64,000 nucleotides of DNA from Martelella sp. AD-3 (GTDB taxonomy: Bacteria; Pseudomonadota; Alphaproteobacteria; Rhizobiales; Rhizobiaceae): contig NZ_CP014275.1 in assembly GCF_001578105.1 (NCBI RefSeq), positions 1,550,001 through 1,614,000 on the forward strand, given 5' to 3'. How positions within the stretch are numbered: the first letter of the stretch is position 1; every line of letters begins with the position of its first letter. The position numbers and the translations under genes were made by a program. The notes under the pieces were generated by a model. The model saw only the letters and a program-made list of their open reading frames with translations. It had not been told where the DNA came from and did not search any database. Shown in pieces: positions 52,070 to 61,269 of this stretch.

Positions 52070-53099
52070 TGTCTTCCTTCGTTTGGCTTTCAGGTGGGTT
52101 GAGCGTGTCGCGCGGAGAGGGAGCCGACCCTTGCGCGGTCGCGGCAAAATGGCAGGCCGCGCTGTGGCCGTTTTCCAGGCGCTGCGGGCGCGGCGCCTTC
52201 TTCGCGCAGAGGGCGCGGGCAATGGGACAGCGCGTGCGGAACTCGCAGCCCGCCGGGCGCTGCTTCAGGCTCGGAACCTCGCCGGAAATCAGCCGGTCGA
52301 CATCGACCGTTTCCTTGGCCGCCAGCAGCGCGCGCGTATAGGGATGCGCCGGTGCGCGGAAGACCGTCTCGGACGGCCCTTCCTCGATGATGCGGCCGAG
52401 ATACATGATCGCGATGCGGTCCGTGACATGGCGCGCGACGGCGAGGTTGTGCGTGATCAGCAGAAAGGAAACATGAAGTCGCTCCTGCAAATCATTGAGA
52501 AGGTTCAGCAACTCTCCCTGCACGGAAAGATCGAGGCCGGCTGTGGGCTCGTCCGCCACGACCAGTTCCGGTTCCAGCGCCAGCGCGCGGGCAACCGTCA
52601 CCCGTCGCGCCTGGCCGCCCGAAATCTCGTGCGGGTAGCGGTCGGCGAAATCGGGCGAGAGGCCGACGAGACCCAGGAGCGCGATCGCCTTTTCCCGGCG
52701 GTCGCCTTCCAGCATGCGATGCACCACAAGCGGCTCCGTCACCGACAGGCCGAGGCGCATGCGCGGATCGAGCGAGGCGACGGCATCCTGAAACATGAAG
52801 GCAGTCTTGCGGCGCATGCCCGGCCAGAGCCTGTCACGTCGAGAGGTCACCGTATCGCGGTCGAGGCGGATCCGGCCGCCGGAGATCGGCGCGAGACCCA
52901 TGACCGCGCGGCCGAGCGTGGTCTTGCCGCTGCCGCTTTCGCCGATCAGGCCGACCGTCGTTCCGCGTTCGATGGCAAGCGACGTGCCAGGCAGCACGGT
53001 CACGAAGCCTTCCGCCCCGCGCAGCCGCGCGAAAAGGCCCGCCGCGGGATAGCGGACCTCGAGCTCGTCGATTTCGAGGAGATGGTCCTTCTTGCTCAT
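52056..53099 (-). CDS. Peptide-type ABC transporter ATP-binding protein (DppF type)
   Basis: 347-residue cytoplasmic ATPase. Walker A GESGSGKTT near residue 50, signature ISGGQARRV, Walker B LVVADEPTAGLDLSVQ, and the C-terminal oligopeptide extension with Cys residues (CEFRTRCPIARALCA) that binds an iron-sulfur cluster in some relatives. The ATG at 53099 overlaps the stop of the DppD-type gene by four bases. Forms the ATPase pair with DppD. Confidence 0.94.
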   Translation of the reverse strand: MSKKDHLLEIDELEVRYPAAGLFARLRGAEGFVTVLPGTSLAIERGTTVGLIGESGSGKTTLGRAVMGLAPISGGRIRLDRDTVTSRRDRLWPGMRRKTAFMFQDAVASLDPRMRLGLSVTEPLVVHRMLEGDRREKAIALLGLVGLSPDFADRYPHEISGGQARRVTVARALALEPELVVADEPTAGLDLSVQGELLNLLNDLQERLHVSFLLITHNLAVARHVTDRIAIMYLGRIIEEGPSETVFRAPAHPYTRALLAAKETVDVDRLISGEVPSLKQRPAGCEFRTRCPIARALCAKKAPRPQRLENGHSAACHFAATAQGSAPSPRDTLNPPESQTKEDNDHE

Positions 53100-54064
53100 G
53101 CGGTCACCAGATGGCAGGCGCTGTTCCAGTCGCGGCCGCAGGCGGCAAGCGGCGGACGCTCCGTGGCGCAGGGACCGAAGGCCGAGCGGCAGCGCGGGGC
53201 AAAGCTGCAGCCGTTGCGCGGTTCCGTCGGCGCGGGAACGGTTCCGGGAATGATCGGCAGCGTGCGGGTCGGCCTGTCGATGCGGGCGGGATCGCATTCC
53301 AGCAGAGCCTTCGTATAGGGGTGTTGCGGATTGGCGAGAACCGCGCTGACCGGCCCTGTTTCCAGCAATTCGCCGGCATAGAGCACGGCAACCCGGTCGC
53401 AGACGCGCGATACGACGCTGATATCATGCGTGATGAACACCGTCGCGCCGGTGAAGCCGGCCTTGGCATCGCGCATGATGGCGAGTATCTGCGCCTCGGT
53501 CGTCGCATCGAGAGCCGTCGTCGGTTCATCGGCAATGAGAAGGCGCGGCTCGGCCAGCAGCGCCGCGCCGATGGCGACGCGCTGCCGGCTGCCGCCGGAA
53601 AGCTGGTGCGGGAACTGGCGCATGCGGGTTTCGGGGTCGGAAAGGCCGACCTTCTCGAGCATGTCGATCGCGCGCCTCCAGCGTTGGGCCTTGCTCATTT
53701 CCCTGTGGCAATGCTGGAAGGCGACCATCTGCCGGCCGATCCGCAGGACGGGATTGAGCGCCGTGAACGGATCCTGCGCGATGGCCGCGATGGCGGAGCC
53801 GCGCAACCGCCTGCGTTCGTCCTCGCCGAGAGCCGTCAGCTCGCGATCCTCGAAATGAACCGAACCCTCGATCCTGGCGCCGGCCGGCAAAAGACCGAGC
53901 ATGGCGGATGCGAGGCTCGACTTTCCCGAGCCGCTTTCGCCCACGAGGCCGAGCGTTTCGCCCGGCGCGACGTCGAGCGAGACATTGCGCACGGCGCAGA
54001 CATCCCCCCTTTCGCCGGGATAGATGATGCTGACATTCTTCATGGACAGGAGTGGTTTCGTCAC
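53096..54064 (-). CDS. Peptide-type ABC transporter ATP-binding protein (DppD type)
   Basis: 322-residue cytoplasmic ATPase. Walker A GESGSGKSS near residue 40, signature LSGGSRQRV (a slight variant), Walker B LLIADEPTTALDATTEAQIL, and the C-terminal Cys-containing extension NGCSFAPRCRSAFGPC. Starts with GTG two bases after the DppC stop. Confidence 0.94.
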   Translation of the reverse strand: MTKPLLSMKNVSIIYPGERGDVCAVRNVSLDVAPGETLGLVGESGSGKSSLASAMLGLLPAGARIEGSVHFEDRELTALGEDERRRLRGSAIAAIAQDPFTALNPVLRIGRQMVAFQHCHREMSKAQRWRRAIDMLEKVGLSDPETRMRQFPHQLSGGSRQRVAIGAALLAEPRLLIADEPTTALDATTEAQILAIMRDAKAGFTGATVFITHDISVVSRVCDRVAVLYAGELLETGPVSAVLANPQHPYTKALLECDPARIDRPTRTLPIIPGTVPAPTEPRNGCSFAPRCRSAFGPCATERPPLAACGRDWNSACHLVTA

Positions 54065-54066
54065 GG

Positions 54067-54951
54067 TCAGCGCCTCGCGATCTTGCGGGGGTCGAGAACA
54101 TCGCGCAGCGCTTCGCCGAGGAAGGTGAATGCGATGGTGGCGATGATGATCGGAAGCCCGGCCGCGACCGCGATGTGCGGCGCCTGGCGGACATAGGTAT
54201 AGCCCTCGGCCAGCATGTTGCCCCAGCTCGATTGCGGCGGCTGGACGCCCTGGCCGAGAAAGCTCAGACCGGATTCGATGCCGATGACGGCCGGAATATC
54301 CATGGCCACCAGCACGAAGATCGGGCCGATCAGGTTTGGAAGAAGGTGGGCGAGGGCGAGACGGGTTCGCGAGCTTCCGATCGACTCGGCCGCCACCACG
54401 AAATCCGCATTGCGCAGCACCAGTACCTGGTTGCGCACGACGCGGAAATAGCCCGGCGCCATGGACGCCGAGATCACGAAGATCAGCGTCGTCATGGACG
54501 GGCCGTAGATCGAGACGAGCACCAGCGCGAACAGGACGAGGGGCAGCGATTTCACGGAATCGTTGACGAGCACCAGCAGGCTGTCGACGAGCTTCGAACC
54601 GAGGCCGGCGACCATGCCCATGGCCATGCCGGCGATCAGCGCGCCGCCGGTTCCGAGCAGGGCGACCTTGAAGGCGGTGCGCGTGCCGAAGATAACGCGG
54701 CTGAGGAGATCGCGCCCCAGCTGGTCGGTTCCCAGCCAGTGGGCAAGGGAGGGACCCTGCATTCTGACCCTGGGGGCGATCGCATTCGGGTCATAGGGCG
54801 CGACGAGCGGGGCGGCGAGGGCGGCGGCGAGGAAGAGAAGGATGACGATCGTCGCGATCGCGCCCGTCGGGTTGCGCATCAGTCGTCCGAGCGTTGCGAA
54901 ACGCCGCGGAGCGGCGGCCGAAGGGGTGATGTTCGCTGTGGCGTCGGTCAA
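54067..54951 (-). CDS. Peptide-type ABC transporter permease (DppC type)
   Basis: 294-residue inner-membrane permease, five to six helices. Typical DppC pattern: PNAIAPRVRMQGPSLAHWLGTDQLGRDLLSRVIFGTR near residues 55-91 and EAA-like loop VVAAESIGSSRTRLALAHLLPN near 190. TTG start three bases after the DppB stop. Pairs with DppB. Confidence 0.93.
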   Translation of the reverse strand: MTDATANITPSAAAPRRFATLGRLMRNPTGAIATIVILLFLAAALAAPLVAPYDPNAIAPRVRMQGPSLAHWLGTDQLGRDLLSRVIFGTRTAFKVALLGTGGALIAGMAMGMVAGLGSKLVDSLLVLVNDSVKSLPLVLFALVLVSIYGPSMTTLIFVISASMAPGYFRVVRNQVLVLRNADFVVAAESIGSSRTRLALAHLLPNLIGPIFVLVAMDIPAVIGIESGLSFLGQGVQPPQSSWGNMLAEGYTYVRQAPHIAVAAGLPIIIATIAFTFLGEALRDVLDPRKIARR

Positions 54952-54954
54952 GGG

Positions 54955-55899
54955 TCAACCTTTCTCCGCAAGGCGGGGATCGAGCATGGCGATGGCGATA
55001 TCGGCGAGGAAATTGGCAACCACATAGAGCGCCGTGGTGACCACGACCGAGCCCAGAACGACCGGAAAATTGCGGCTGATCACCGCGTCATAGGCCATCG
55101 AGCCGAGGCCGGGGCGCGAGAACACGACCTCGACCAGCACCGCGCCGGATAGGAGATTGCCCATGCCGACGCCGAGGACGGAAATCACCGGTATGATCGC
55201 GATCGGCAGGACGCAGCGCAGCACGATGTGCGCCTTGCCGACGCCGAAGGCCTCATAGGTGCGCACATGCGGCTCGGCCAGCGTCTCCAGCATGGCGACG
55301 CGCACCAGCCGCGCGATATAACCGACCCAGGCGACGCCGACGGCAAAGGCGGGAAGGACAAGGTGATGGATCTGGTCGCCGAAATCGCCCGGCTCTCCCG
55401 CGCCGATGGAGGGAAACCAGCGCAGCTGCACGGAAAACAGGATCAGCGCGTAGATCGCCATCAGGAAGGCCGGAAGCGCGACGACGCTGGTGGAAATCAA
55501 ACCGATGATGCGGTCGGTCCAGCTGTCGGGCCTCAGCGCCGCCCAGATGCCGAGCGGGATGCCGATGAGCGCTGCCCAGCCAAGGCCCGTGACGGCGAGC
55601 AGGACGGTCTTGGGAAGCGCTGCGAGCACCATTTGCGTGACCGGGCGCTGGTTGAGGATGTCCGTGCCCAGATCACCGTGCAGCAGCGACCAGAGAAAGT
55701 TCAGCGCCTGCACCGCAAGCGGCTGATCGAGCCCCATGCGCAGCCGGAATGCCTCCTTCTGCAATTCGCTGGCGCGCGGGCCAAGCGCGATCGTCGCCGG
55801 GTCGCCGGGCACCGTGTAGATCAGAAGGAAGAGAATGGTCATGGCGACAAGCAGCACTGCTACGCCGAGCACGAATCGTCTTGCGATATAGCTAGCCAT
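54955..55899 (-). CDS. Peptide-type ABC transporter permease (DppB type)
   Basis: 314-residue inner-membrane permease, six helices. Starts IARRFVLGVAVLLVAMTILFLLIY; has DQPLAVQALNFLWSLLHGDLGTDI near residue 58 and the EAA loop HVRTYEAFGVGKAHIVLRCVLPIAIIP near 215. It is the first gene of the seven-gene operon and is divergent from the GntR regulator, with 178 bp between the starts. Confidence 0.93.
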   Translation of the reverse strand: MASYIARRFVLGVAVLLVAMTILFLLIYTVPGDPATIALGPRASELQKEAFRLRMGLDQPLAVQALNFLWSLLHGDLGTDILNQRPVTQMVLAALPKTVLLAVTGLGWAALIGIPLGIWAALRPDSWTDRIIGLISTSVVALPAFLMAIYALILFSVQLRWFPSIGAGEPGDFGDQIHHLVLPAFAVGVAWVGYIARLVRVAMLETLAEPHVRTYEAFGVGKAHIVLRCVLPIAIIPVISVLGVGMGNLLSGAVLVEVVFSRPGLGSMAYDAVISRNFPVVLGSVVVTTALYVVANFLADIAIAMLDPRLAEKG

Positions 55900-56077
55900 T
55901 GGCTCCGTTTCGGTCAGTGACGGCGCGCCGAAGTGTGGTGGACGGTGCCGCCTGAGCTTCTGCCTTGAAAAAGGCTTTTCTGGAAATACACACCATAATA
56001 TATTACGGTATACATTGCAAATAAGGTATCAACCTTTTAGAGTCAACGCATGCAATCAGGAGCAGGGTGGAGCCGAA
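55900..56077. promoter_or_regulatory. Divergent promoter region of the peptide-type operon and gntR
   Basis: The 178-bp spacer has a markedly AT-rich core at about 55980-56040, unlike the surrounding GC-rich DNA. It contains a perfect 10-bp palindrome TAATATATTA (55996-56005) and GTATAC (56008-56013), a hexamer found in many FCD-type GntR operators. Exact promoter elements are not clear. Confidence 0.5.
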
Positions 56078-56821
56078 ATGGCAGCAGAGCGCGTTTTCAA
56101 ATGGCGGGACGATATCGTCGACGGACGCGGCAGGACGCCGTCCCTGACCGACAAGGCCTATGAGCGCATACGCGAGCGCATCGTCGAGCGCAGTCTGGAG
56201 CCGGGACACGCTTTCACCGAAGCGGAACTGGCGCGCCATCTCGAAATGAGCAAGACGCCGGTGCGCGAGGCTCTCGCCCGTCTTCAGATGGAGGGGTTCG
56301 TCCAGGCAATTCCGCGGCGCGGCTACATGGTGACGCCGTTGCACATGTCCGCCATCAGGGATCTCTTCGCCTTCCGGGCGCTGGTCGACGGCGAGGCGGC
56401 GGCGCTTGCGGCCGCGCATATCTCGGCGCGGCAGTCAGGCGAGCTTGAGGAACTGCTCGAAGCCAGCGCCCTTACGCCCCCGCAGATGAAGCCCGACGCC
56501 TGCGAAATCGCCCGCATGATCCGCATCGACAATGCCTTTCACGAAGTCATCGCCATCGCCTCGGGCAATGAAAGGCTCCACCGCTGCATCGTCGGCGTTC
56601 TCCGCGAATTCGAGCGCTTCTATCACATCGAAGCCAGCCACCCGGAGTTTTACGGGCCCGATTTCATCGGCCACGCGGACGTCTACCGGTCGATTGTCGA
56701 GGGATCCGCTGAGGCTGCGCGCAAGACCATGCATGCCCATCTGGAGAGTTCGCGGCGCGTGCTGATCAAGGGCATCACCGAAGGGCCCTCGGATACGAGC
56801 GGGCAATCGGCCTGGCTTTAG
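56078..56821 (+). CDS. GntR family transcriptional regulator (FCD domain)
   Basis: 247-residue regulator. The winged helix spans about residues 18-85, with LTDKAYERIRERIVERSLEPGHAF and ARHLEMSKTPVREALARLQMEGFVQAIPRRGYMV. The FCD domain follows (DLFAFRALVDGEAAALAA, IDNAFHEVIAIASGN). The ATG at 56078 has GGAG 6 bases before it, so the longer start at 56015 is unlikely. It probably controls the divergent transporter and hydrolase operon. Confidence 0.93.
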   Translation: MAAERVFKWRDDIVDGRGRTPSLTDKAYERIRERIVERSLEPGHAFTEAELARHLEMSKTPVREALARLQMEGFVQAIPRRGYMVTPLHMSAIRDLFAFRALVDGEAAALAAAHISARQSGELEELLEASALTPPQMKPDACEIARMIRIDNAFHEVIAIASGNERLHRCIVGVLREFERFYHIEASHPEFYGPDFIGHADVYRSIVEGSAEAARKTMHAHLESSRRVLIKGITEGPSDTSGQSAWL

Positions 56822-56840
56822 CAACGACCGTTCAGCGAGG

Positions 56841-56893
56841 CGTAGATTCAACAGCATAGAGCGCCGTGCGTCCGAATGGTCGCACGGCGCTCT
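56841..56893 (-). repeat. Intergenic repeat, partial copy C
   Basis: CGTAGATTCAACAGCAT linker followed by a perfect 13-bp hairpin (AGAGCGCCGTGCG at 56858-56870, complement at 56881-56893). Same as the first hairpin and linker of copies A and B; the second hairpin is missing. Lies between gntR and the serine hydrolase gene and could act as a transcription stop for both. Confidence 0.75.
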
Positions 56894-57047
56894 CGTAACG
56901 GCCGGCCCTCTTGGGCCGGCGCAGCGGGGGCCGGCGAAATTGCTCTGCCTGCCGCTGGATAGCGGGACCGTAAGGCGAGGGCGCCCTTGGCCGCCGCCAT
57001 CCATGATCGCCTGGCGGCCCGGAGGCGGCAGGCCGGCGCGACGCCGG

Positions 57048-58151
57048 TCAGCGCGGCGCGAGCGACGCGATCAGACCATTGACGACCTGCGCCATTTCCG
57101 TGCCGGCCGAGAAGTTGAACTGGTTGATGGCCATGAAAACCCCGACGCCGCGCGACGGCGCGAAGGCGAGATAGCTGAAGACGCCGTTGGTGCCTCCGGC
57201 TTTCTGGATGATCAGCGGCCGGTCGCCTTCGGGCATCATGATGACCCATCCGAGCCCCATCGCGTTCATGTGGCCGGACTCATCCATCCCGGAGACCGGA
57301 TCCAGACCGTCACGGATCAACCACGCCGCGTGGCTCAGGGCGCGCACTTCCGCATCCTTCTCGCCGAAGCGGTCAAGGTTCCAGCGCAGATACTGCAGCA
57401 TGTCGTTTGCGGTCGTATAAAGGCCGGACGCGCCCTCGCGGTTTTCGATAGGGTCGCCCGGATCGATTTCATTGCCGTTCCAGTCGTAGCCGGCCATGGC
57501 GTTTGCGCCCTGGGGGCGTTCATAGCTGGTGGATATCAGGCCGATGCGATCGAGAACGTCGGATTTCAGCAGGTCCGCATAGGGCGCGCCGGCGATGTCG
57601 GAAAGCGACATGGCGAGGACATCGAAGCCGACATTCGAGTAAAGGACGCCGCTTGCCGGGGCGAAGAGCAAGGGGCCATCGGAAAGGTTGGCCGCGAAAG
57701 AGGCATCGCTGTATTTTTCGACGCCCTCGACAGGCTCGAGTTCGCGCGGCAGGCCGCTTGAATGCGTGGCAAGATCGATCAGACGGATCTGCCGTCCGTC
57801 TTCTTCGGGCAGGGCGTCGACCACCCCGGCATGCGGCCCGACGGGATCGGTGAGGGAAACGACGCCCTGTGCTGCGAGCGATGCAAGCGACAGTCCCGTG
57901 AAGGTCTTGGTCACGGACCCGACCCCGATCACCGTGTCGGCATCCGGCTCCAGGCCGCTGCCCCTGGCAACTTCGCCGAAGCCAAAAACGGCGCTCTCGT
58001 CACCCCGCACGGCGGCGATGACGAGACCCGGGACGCCGGTGTCGAGGTGGAAAATCTGCCCTGTGAATTCGATCGCGTCTTCCAGAAGCGGGTCGTTGGC
58101 AGAGGCTGACGTTGCGGCCAGAATGGCGATTGCTGCAAGAGCGTATTTCAT
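57048..58151 (-). CDS. Serine hydrolase, beta-lactamase class C/esterase family (S12)
   Basis: 367-residue exported hydrolase. The signal peptide MKYALAAIAILAATSASA ends near residue 18. Active-site motifs: SVTK at 79-82 (nucleophile Ser79, Lys82), YSN in GVLYSNVGF as the second motif, and QKAGGTNG as the KTG-like third motif (here KAG). ATG at 58151 is chosen because GGGAG lies just before it and the signal peptide starts there. It could be an esterase, D-aminopeptidase or penicillin-binding-like protein; the sequence does not prove beta-lactam hydrolysis. Stands alone. Confidence 0.9.
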   Translation of the reverse strand: MKYALAAIAILAATSASANDPLLEDAIEFTGQIFHLDTGVPGLVIAAVRGDESAVFGFGEVARGSGLEPDADTVIGVGSVTKTFTGLSLASLAAQGVVSLTDPVGPHAGVVDALPEEDGRQIRLIDLATHSSGLPRELEPVEGVEKYSDASFAANLSDGPLLFAPASGVLYSNVGFDVLAMSLSDIAGAPYADLLKSDVLDRIGLISTSYERPQGANAMAGYDWNGNEIDPGDPIENREGASGLYTTANDMLQYLRWNLDRFGEKDAEVRALSHAAWLIRDGLDPVSGMDESGHMNAMGLGWVIMMPEGDRPLIIQKAGGTNGVFSYLAFAPSRGVGVFMAINQFNFSAGTEMAQVVNGLIASLAPR

Positions 58152-58637
58152 CGGATCTCCCATTTTCTTTTCCGAGGACTTGGAACCTGGGCCGACGTGC
58201 AATGCTCTCCTCCAGCCCCCTTTGTTTCGCCGCAAACAGTAGACGATCAGCTTCACCAAGGAAACACATCAAGAAACGAGCATGTGTCTCACAACACACC
58301 CTGCGGCAGGCTACCGTCGGCCCTGGTGCGGCAATGGCGGGACAAGAGCTTGACCCGCGGCGTGTTGCTCCTGCTGTGCGCCCCGTGAAGTGGATGGCAA
58401 CGGGTTCGCCGGACCCGACAGACATGCCGATGGACGCGGCCATGCCGAGCGCGTCCGGTATCGGGCCGTCCAGAGTTTCTACGCCGCTGCGGGTCTCGTC
58501 GGGAGCGGCGTTGGCGGACAGGATGAATATCTTCCCGTCCGACGTCACGCTCTTAGACGACAACGGTTTTTCCTGAAGGCGTAAAGATACTCAATATGTT
58601 ACGGCTGTTTTTTGGCGTCCGAAAGAATGCGAAGCGC
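58152..58637. other. Non-coding stretch of 486 bp
   Basis: Upstream of the serine hydrolase and downstream of rnk. Open frames overlap on both strands but none resembles a known protein or has a ribosome site; probably promoter DNA and gene debris. Confidence 0.45.
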
Positions 58638-59057
58638 CTAACCGTCTGTCCGGGCGCGCGGCTGGCTCACGGCTTCCACCGTCAGGCGGCATATCCGGCC
58701 GTCCCGGGTGGTCCAGTCGATCGCGTGTCCGACCTTCAGGCCGATCAGCGCCGCGCCGATCGGCGTCAGGATGGAAACCCGGCCCTCCGCGATATCGGCC
58801 TTTCCCGGGTAGACGAGCGTTACCTGTCGGTCCTCTCCGAGGTCGGTGGTGAAGCGAACGGTCGTTCCCATGCGCACGACATCGTCGGCTATGCGTTCGT
58901 CCGCCACGATGCGGGCGCGCTCGAGTTCGGTAAACAGGACGTCGGCCAGATCGGCATGTTTGTCGTCAAACTGTTCGGCGAGAAGCGAAAGCCGCTTGTG
59001 GTCGGTTTGCGTCAGGACAATCGCGGGTTTGCGTTGTTTCTTGTGGTTGGAAGGCAT
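58638..59057 (-). CDS. rnk: Nucleoside diphosphate kinase regulator (Rnk, GreA-like)
   Basis: 139-residue cytoplasmic protein with a short N-terminal helix region (KPAIVLTQTDHKRLSLLAEQ) and a GreA/GreB C-terminal domain (VRMGTTVRFTTDLGEDRQVTLVYPGKADIAEGRVSILTPIGAALIGLKVG). It binds RNA polymerase without the long coiled-coil of GreA and influences nucleotide pools. The ATG at 59057 has AAGGAG 7 bases before it. It lies divergent from the flavocytochrome pair, 486 bp away. Confidence 0.92.
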   Translation of the reverse strand: MPSNHKKQRKPAIVLTQTDHKRLSLLAEQFDDKHADLADVLFTELERARIVADERIADDVVRMGTTVRFTTDLGEDRQVTLVYPGKADIAEGRVSILTPIGAALIGLKVGHAIDWTTRDGRICRLTVEAVSQPRARTDG

Positions 59058-59269
59058 AGTCCGTCTCCTTGCTGGGATGAGCAGCACAATGAACGCCGTG
59101 CGGGCGTTGTTTTCTCTGTATGGGGATTTTCGTGTCGCTTGACAGGCGCCGTCTCAAACGCCCGGTGGCAAACTGCCTATGCCCCGCGGCCGGGGCGCGA
59201 CGCGACCAGGCCGGGGGCTATCTGCCTGCGATGAGGCACACCCGATGAGAGCGGAGATGGAGACGCGTG

Positions 59270-59283
59270 TTGATCATGAGCAA
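59270..59283. promoter_or_regulatory. FNR/FixK-like box 1
   Basis: TTGATCATGAGCAA matches the TTGAT-N4-ATCAA consensus at nine of ten positions. It lies 261 bases before the flavoprotein ATG and 213 bases before rnk on the other strand. Confidence 0.55.
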
Positions 59284-59419
59284 GGATGTGTCCCCGAACT
59301 GTCCGCAAGTCAAGCCGTCCCCGTTGCCGCAAGATGCGTCCAGTTGTCCAATGTCCTGCCCGGTCGGGCCTCCGCCCGTGCTGAAGCCGGCGGCCATGAG
59401 ACGGCTTTGACATGGTCCG

Positions 59420-59433
59420 TTGACAGGGATCAA
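59420..59433. promoter_or_regulatory. FNR/FixK-like box 2
   Basis: TTGACAGGGATCAA matches TTGAT-N4-ATCAA at nine of ten positions and has the full TTGA-N6-TCAA core. Centre is 117 bases before the flavoprotein ATG, a plausible activator position (about -41) for a start site near 59467. Confidence 0.68.
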
Positions 59434-59543
59434 TGCGGCCCGCGATTGGCCTGCGGAGAATGGCTCTGTTGAATGGCCGTCGCCCGACTGCCCGACCTGC
59501 GGTCTCTGCGACGCGTGTTCAGCGGATGACAGAGGAGGTCACC

Positions 59544-61091
59544 ATGGAGAAGTCCAGAGACGATCCCCGCGGGCTGAGCCGCAGGCAGATGCTCGGCGCC
59601 GGTGCATCGACCGTTCTCGGCGGTCTTGCGCTTTCCGCTTCCGGAGCATTTGCGCAAACAGGCGAACTTCCCGCCGAATGGGATGAGACTGTCGATGTCG
59701 TTGTGGTGGGGACCGGATTTGCCGGATTGGCCGCCGCCTATGAGGCCGCCAAGGCGGGGGCATCCGTCGCACTGCTCGAGAAAATGCGCACGCCCGGCGG
59801 CAACTCGATCATCAGCGGCGGCGTGATCGCCGCGGCGGGATCGCCGCTCCAGGCAGAGCGGGGGATCGAAGATTCGCCGCAGAGCCTTTACGAGGACATG
59901 CTCAGAGCCGGCTTGCGGCTCAACCAGCCCGAACTTGCCAGAACCGTCGCCGAAAAATCGATGGAAACGGTGCAGTGGACGATCGATGAGCTGGGCGTCC
60001 GGTATGCCGGGCTTGTGCACATGGGCGGCCACTCGGTGCCGCGTTCCTACGGACTGGAGGCGGAAAGCGGCTCGGGCATCATCGTGCCGCAGCTGCAAAA
60101 GCTGAAGGAACTGGGCGTCGAGCCGCGCATGCGTATGCTTCTCAAGCGCATCATCCGCGATGAAGACGGGCGTGTAAAAGGCGTTCTGGTGCACCGCAAT
60201 TTCAGGCATCCCGATCTTGAAAGCGGAACGCCGATGACCATCAGGGCCAGCCGCGCCGTCGTTCTGGCAACGGGCGGGTTCGGCGCCGATCCGGCTTTCC
60301 GGGCGCTGCAGGATCCCCGTCTCGGCGGAGATCTCGATACGACCAACCAGCCGGGCGCAACCGCAGAAGCGCTGCGCGAGGCGCTCAGCATCGGTTGCAT
60401 CCTGGTGCAGCCGTCGTGGATCCAGCTTGGCCCCTGGGCCAGTCCCGACGAGCGCGGTTTCGGCCGAGCGCCGCACTTCGTGCAGGAGGTCACTGCCTCC
60501 TACGGGCTTTGGATCGACACGCTGACCGGCAAGCGGTTCGTCAACGAGAACGCCGACCGCAAGACGCGCGCCGACGCCATTCTCGCGGCGGGCAACAAGG
60601 CGATCGCCATCGCCGATGCTGCGGGCTATGCCAGGGCAACCGGCGGTGACACGGAAGATCTTGCGAGCATGATGAGCGCCGGCGTCGTCAGGGAATATGC
60701 CAGCCTCGAGGCGATCGCAGACGCGCATCAGATCCCGCTGGAGCCCTTGCTGAAGACGATCGGCGCCTTCAACCGCGATCTCGATGCCGGCGCCGACAGG
60801 GCGTTCGGGCGCTACCTGCCGGCCGATATCGGAACGGTGGCCACGCCGCCCTTCTATGTGGTCAGGCTGTCGCCGAAAATTCACCACACGATGGGCGGCT
60901 GCGCGATCAATGCCGATGCGCAGGCGCTCGACATCCGTTCGGGCGCGCCGATTGCCGGTCTTTATGCCGCCGGGGAGGTTGCCGGCGGCGTGCACGGGGC
61001 CTCGCGCCTCGGCTCCTGCGCCTATGCGGACTGCCTCGTGTTCGGCCGGATTGCCGGGCGCAATGCCGCGGCTGCACCGCGCTGGGATTAG
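59544..61091 (+). CDS. Flavocytochrome c-type FAD reductase subunit (fumarate reductase family), Tat-exported
   Basis: 515-residue flavoprotein. A twin-arginine signal LSRRQMLGAG (11-20) leads to a cleavage after AFA near residue 37, so it acts in the periplasm. FAD-binding VVVVGTGFAGLAAAYEA at 52-68, then LATGGFGADP. Active-site comparison with Shewanella fumarate reductase: His448 in KIHHTMGG and Arg488 in GASRLG are present, and Arg339 (NADRKT) fits the catalytic acid. The TE-x-x-R proton-relay motif reads QEVTA instead, and the HP motif is QPS, so the substrate may not be fumarate. The heme domain found fused in FccA is absent; a separate hexaheme gene follows. AGAGGAGG precedes the ATG. 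Confidence 0.88.
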   Translation: MEKSRDDPRGLSRRQMLGAGASTVLGGLALSASGAFAQTGELPAEWDETVDVVVVGTGFAGLAAAYEAAKAGASVALLEKMRTPGGNSIISGGVIAAAGSPLQAERGIEDSPQSLYEDMLRAGLRLNQPELARTVAEKSMETVQWTIDELGVRYAGLVHMGGHSVPRSYGLEAESGSGIIVPQLQKLKELGVEPRMRMLLKRIIRDEDGRVKGVLVHRNFRHPDLESGTPMTIRASRAVVLATGGFGADPAFRALQDPRLGGDLDTTNQPGATAEALREALSIGCILVQPSWIQLGPWASPDERGFGRAPHFVQEVTASYGLWIDTLTGKRFVNENADRKTRADAILAAGNKAIAIADAAGYARATGGDTEDLASMMSAGVVREYASLEAIADAHQIPLEPLLKTIGAFNRDLDAGADRAFGRYLPADIGTVATPPFYVVRLSPKIHHTMGGCAINADAQALDIRSGAPIAGLYAAGEVAGGVHGASRLGSCAYADCLVFGRIAGRNAAAAPRWD

Positions 61092-61160
61092 CGCATCGGC
61101 CCGAAGATCGGAATCGATTTTCGCAAAGCGCGATGTGTCGATTCAACAGCTTGGCGCTCT
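61092..61160 (+). repeat. Intergenic repeat, diverged copy D
   Basis: GCATCGGCCCGAAGATCGGAATCG... through GATTCAACAGCTTGGCGCTC corresponds to the second hairpin, linker and start of the first hairpin of copies A and B, with several changes. It sits between the two flavocytochrome genes. Confidence 0.65.
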
Positions 61161-61176
61161 GGCGCCGCTCCTTCCG

Positions 61177-61244
61177 GCGCCTCCGGTTTTCGGATGGAGG
61201 CGCGGTGCCCAAACGCGATGCGGCGCAGGGTTGCGCGCCGCATC
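61177..61244 (+). promoter_or_regulatory. Two hairpins before the hexaheme gene
   Basis: GCGCCTCC (61177-61184)/GGAGGCGC (61196-61203) and GATGCGGCGC (61217-61226)/GCGCCGCATC (61235-61244), both perfect, the second ending 26 bases before the cytochrome start. They may set the ratio of flavoprotein to cytochrome or mark mRNA processing. Confidence 0.55.
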
Positions 61245-61269
61245 GGTATTTCAAAGGGAGCTTCGCGTG

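Noticed and set aside
57048..58151. Calling the S12 hydrolase an AmpC beta-lactamase
   Set aside because: SxxK and YSN motifs are shared by esterases and D-aminopeptidases, and the third motif is KAG rather than KTG; resistance cannot be inferred.
58000..58563. Minus-strand open frame upstream of the serine hydrolase
   Set aside because: No family resemblance and overlaps the signal-peptide end of the hydrolase in another frame.
59430..60995. Minus-strand open frame of 521 codons
   Set aside because: Antisense to the flavoprotein gene; low-complexity Arg/His/Gly-rich translation.
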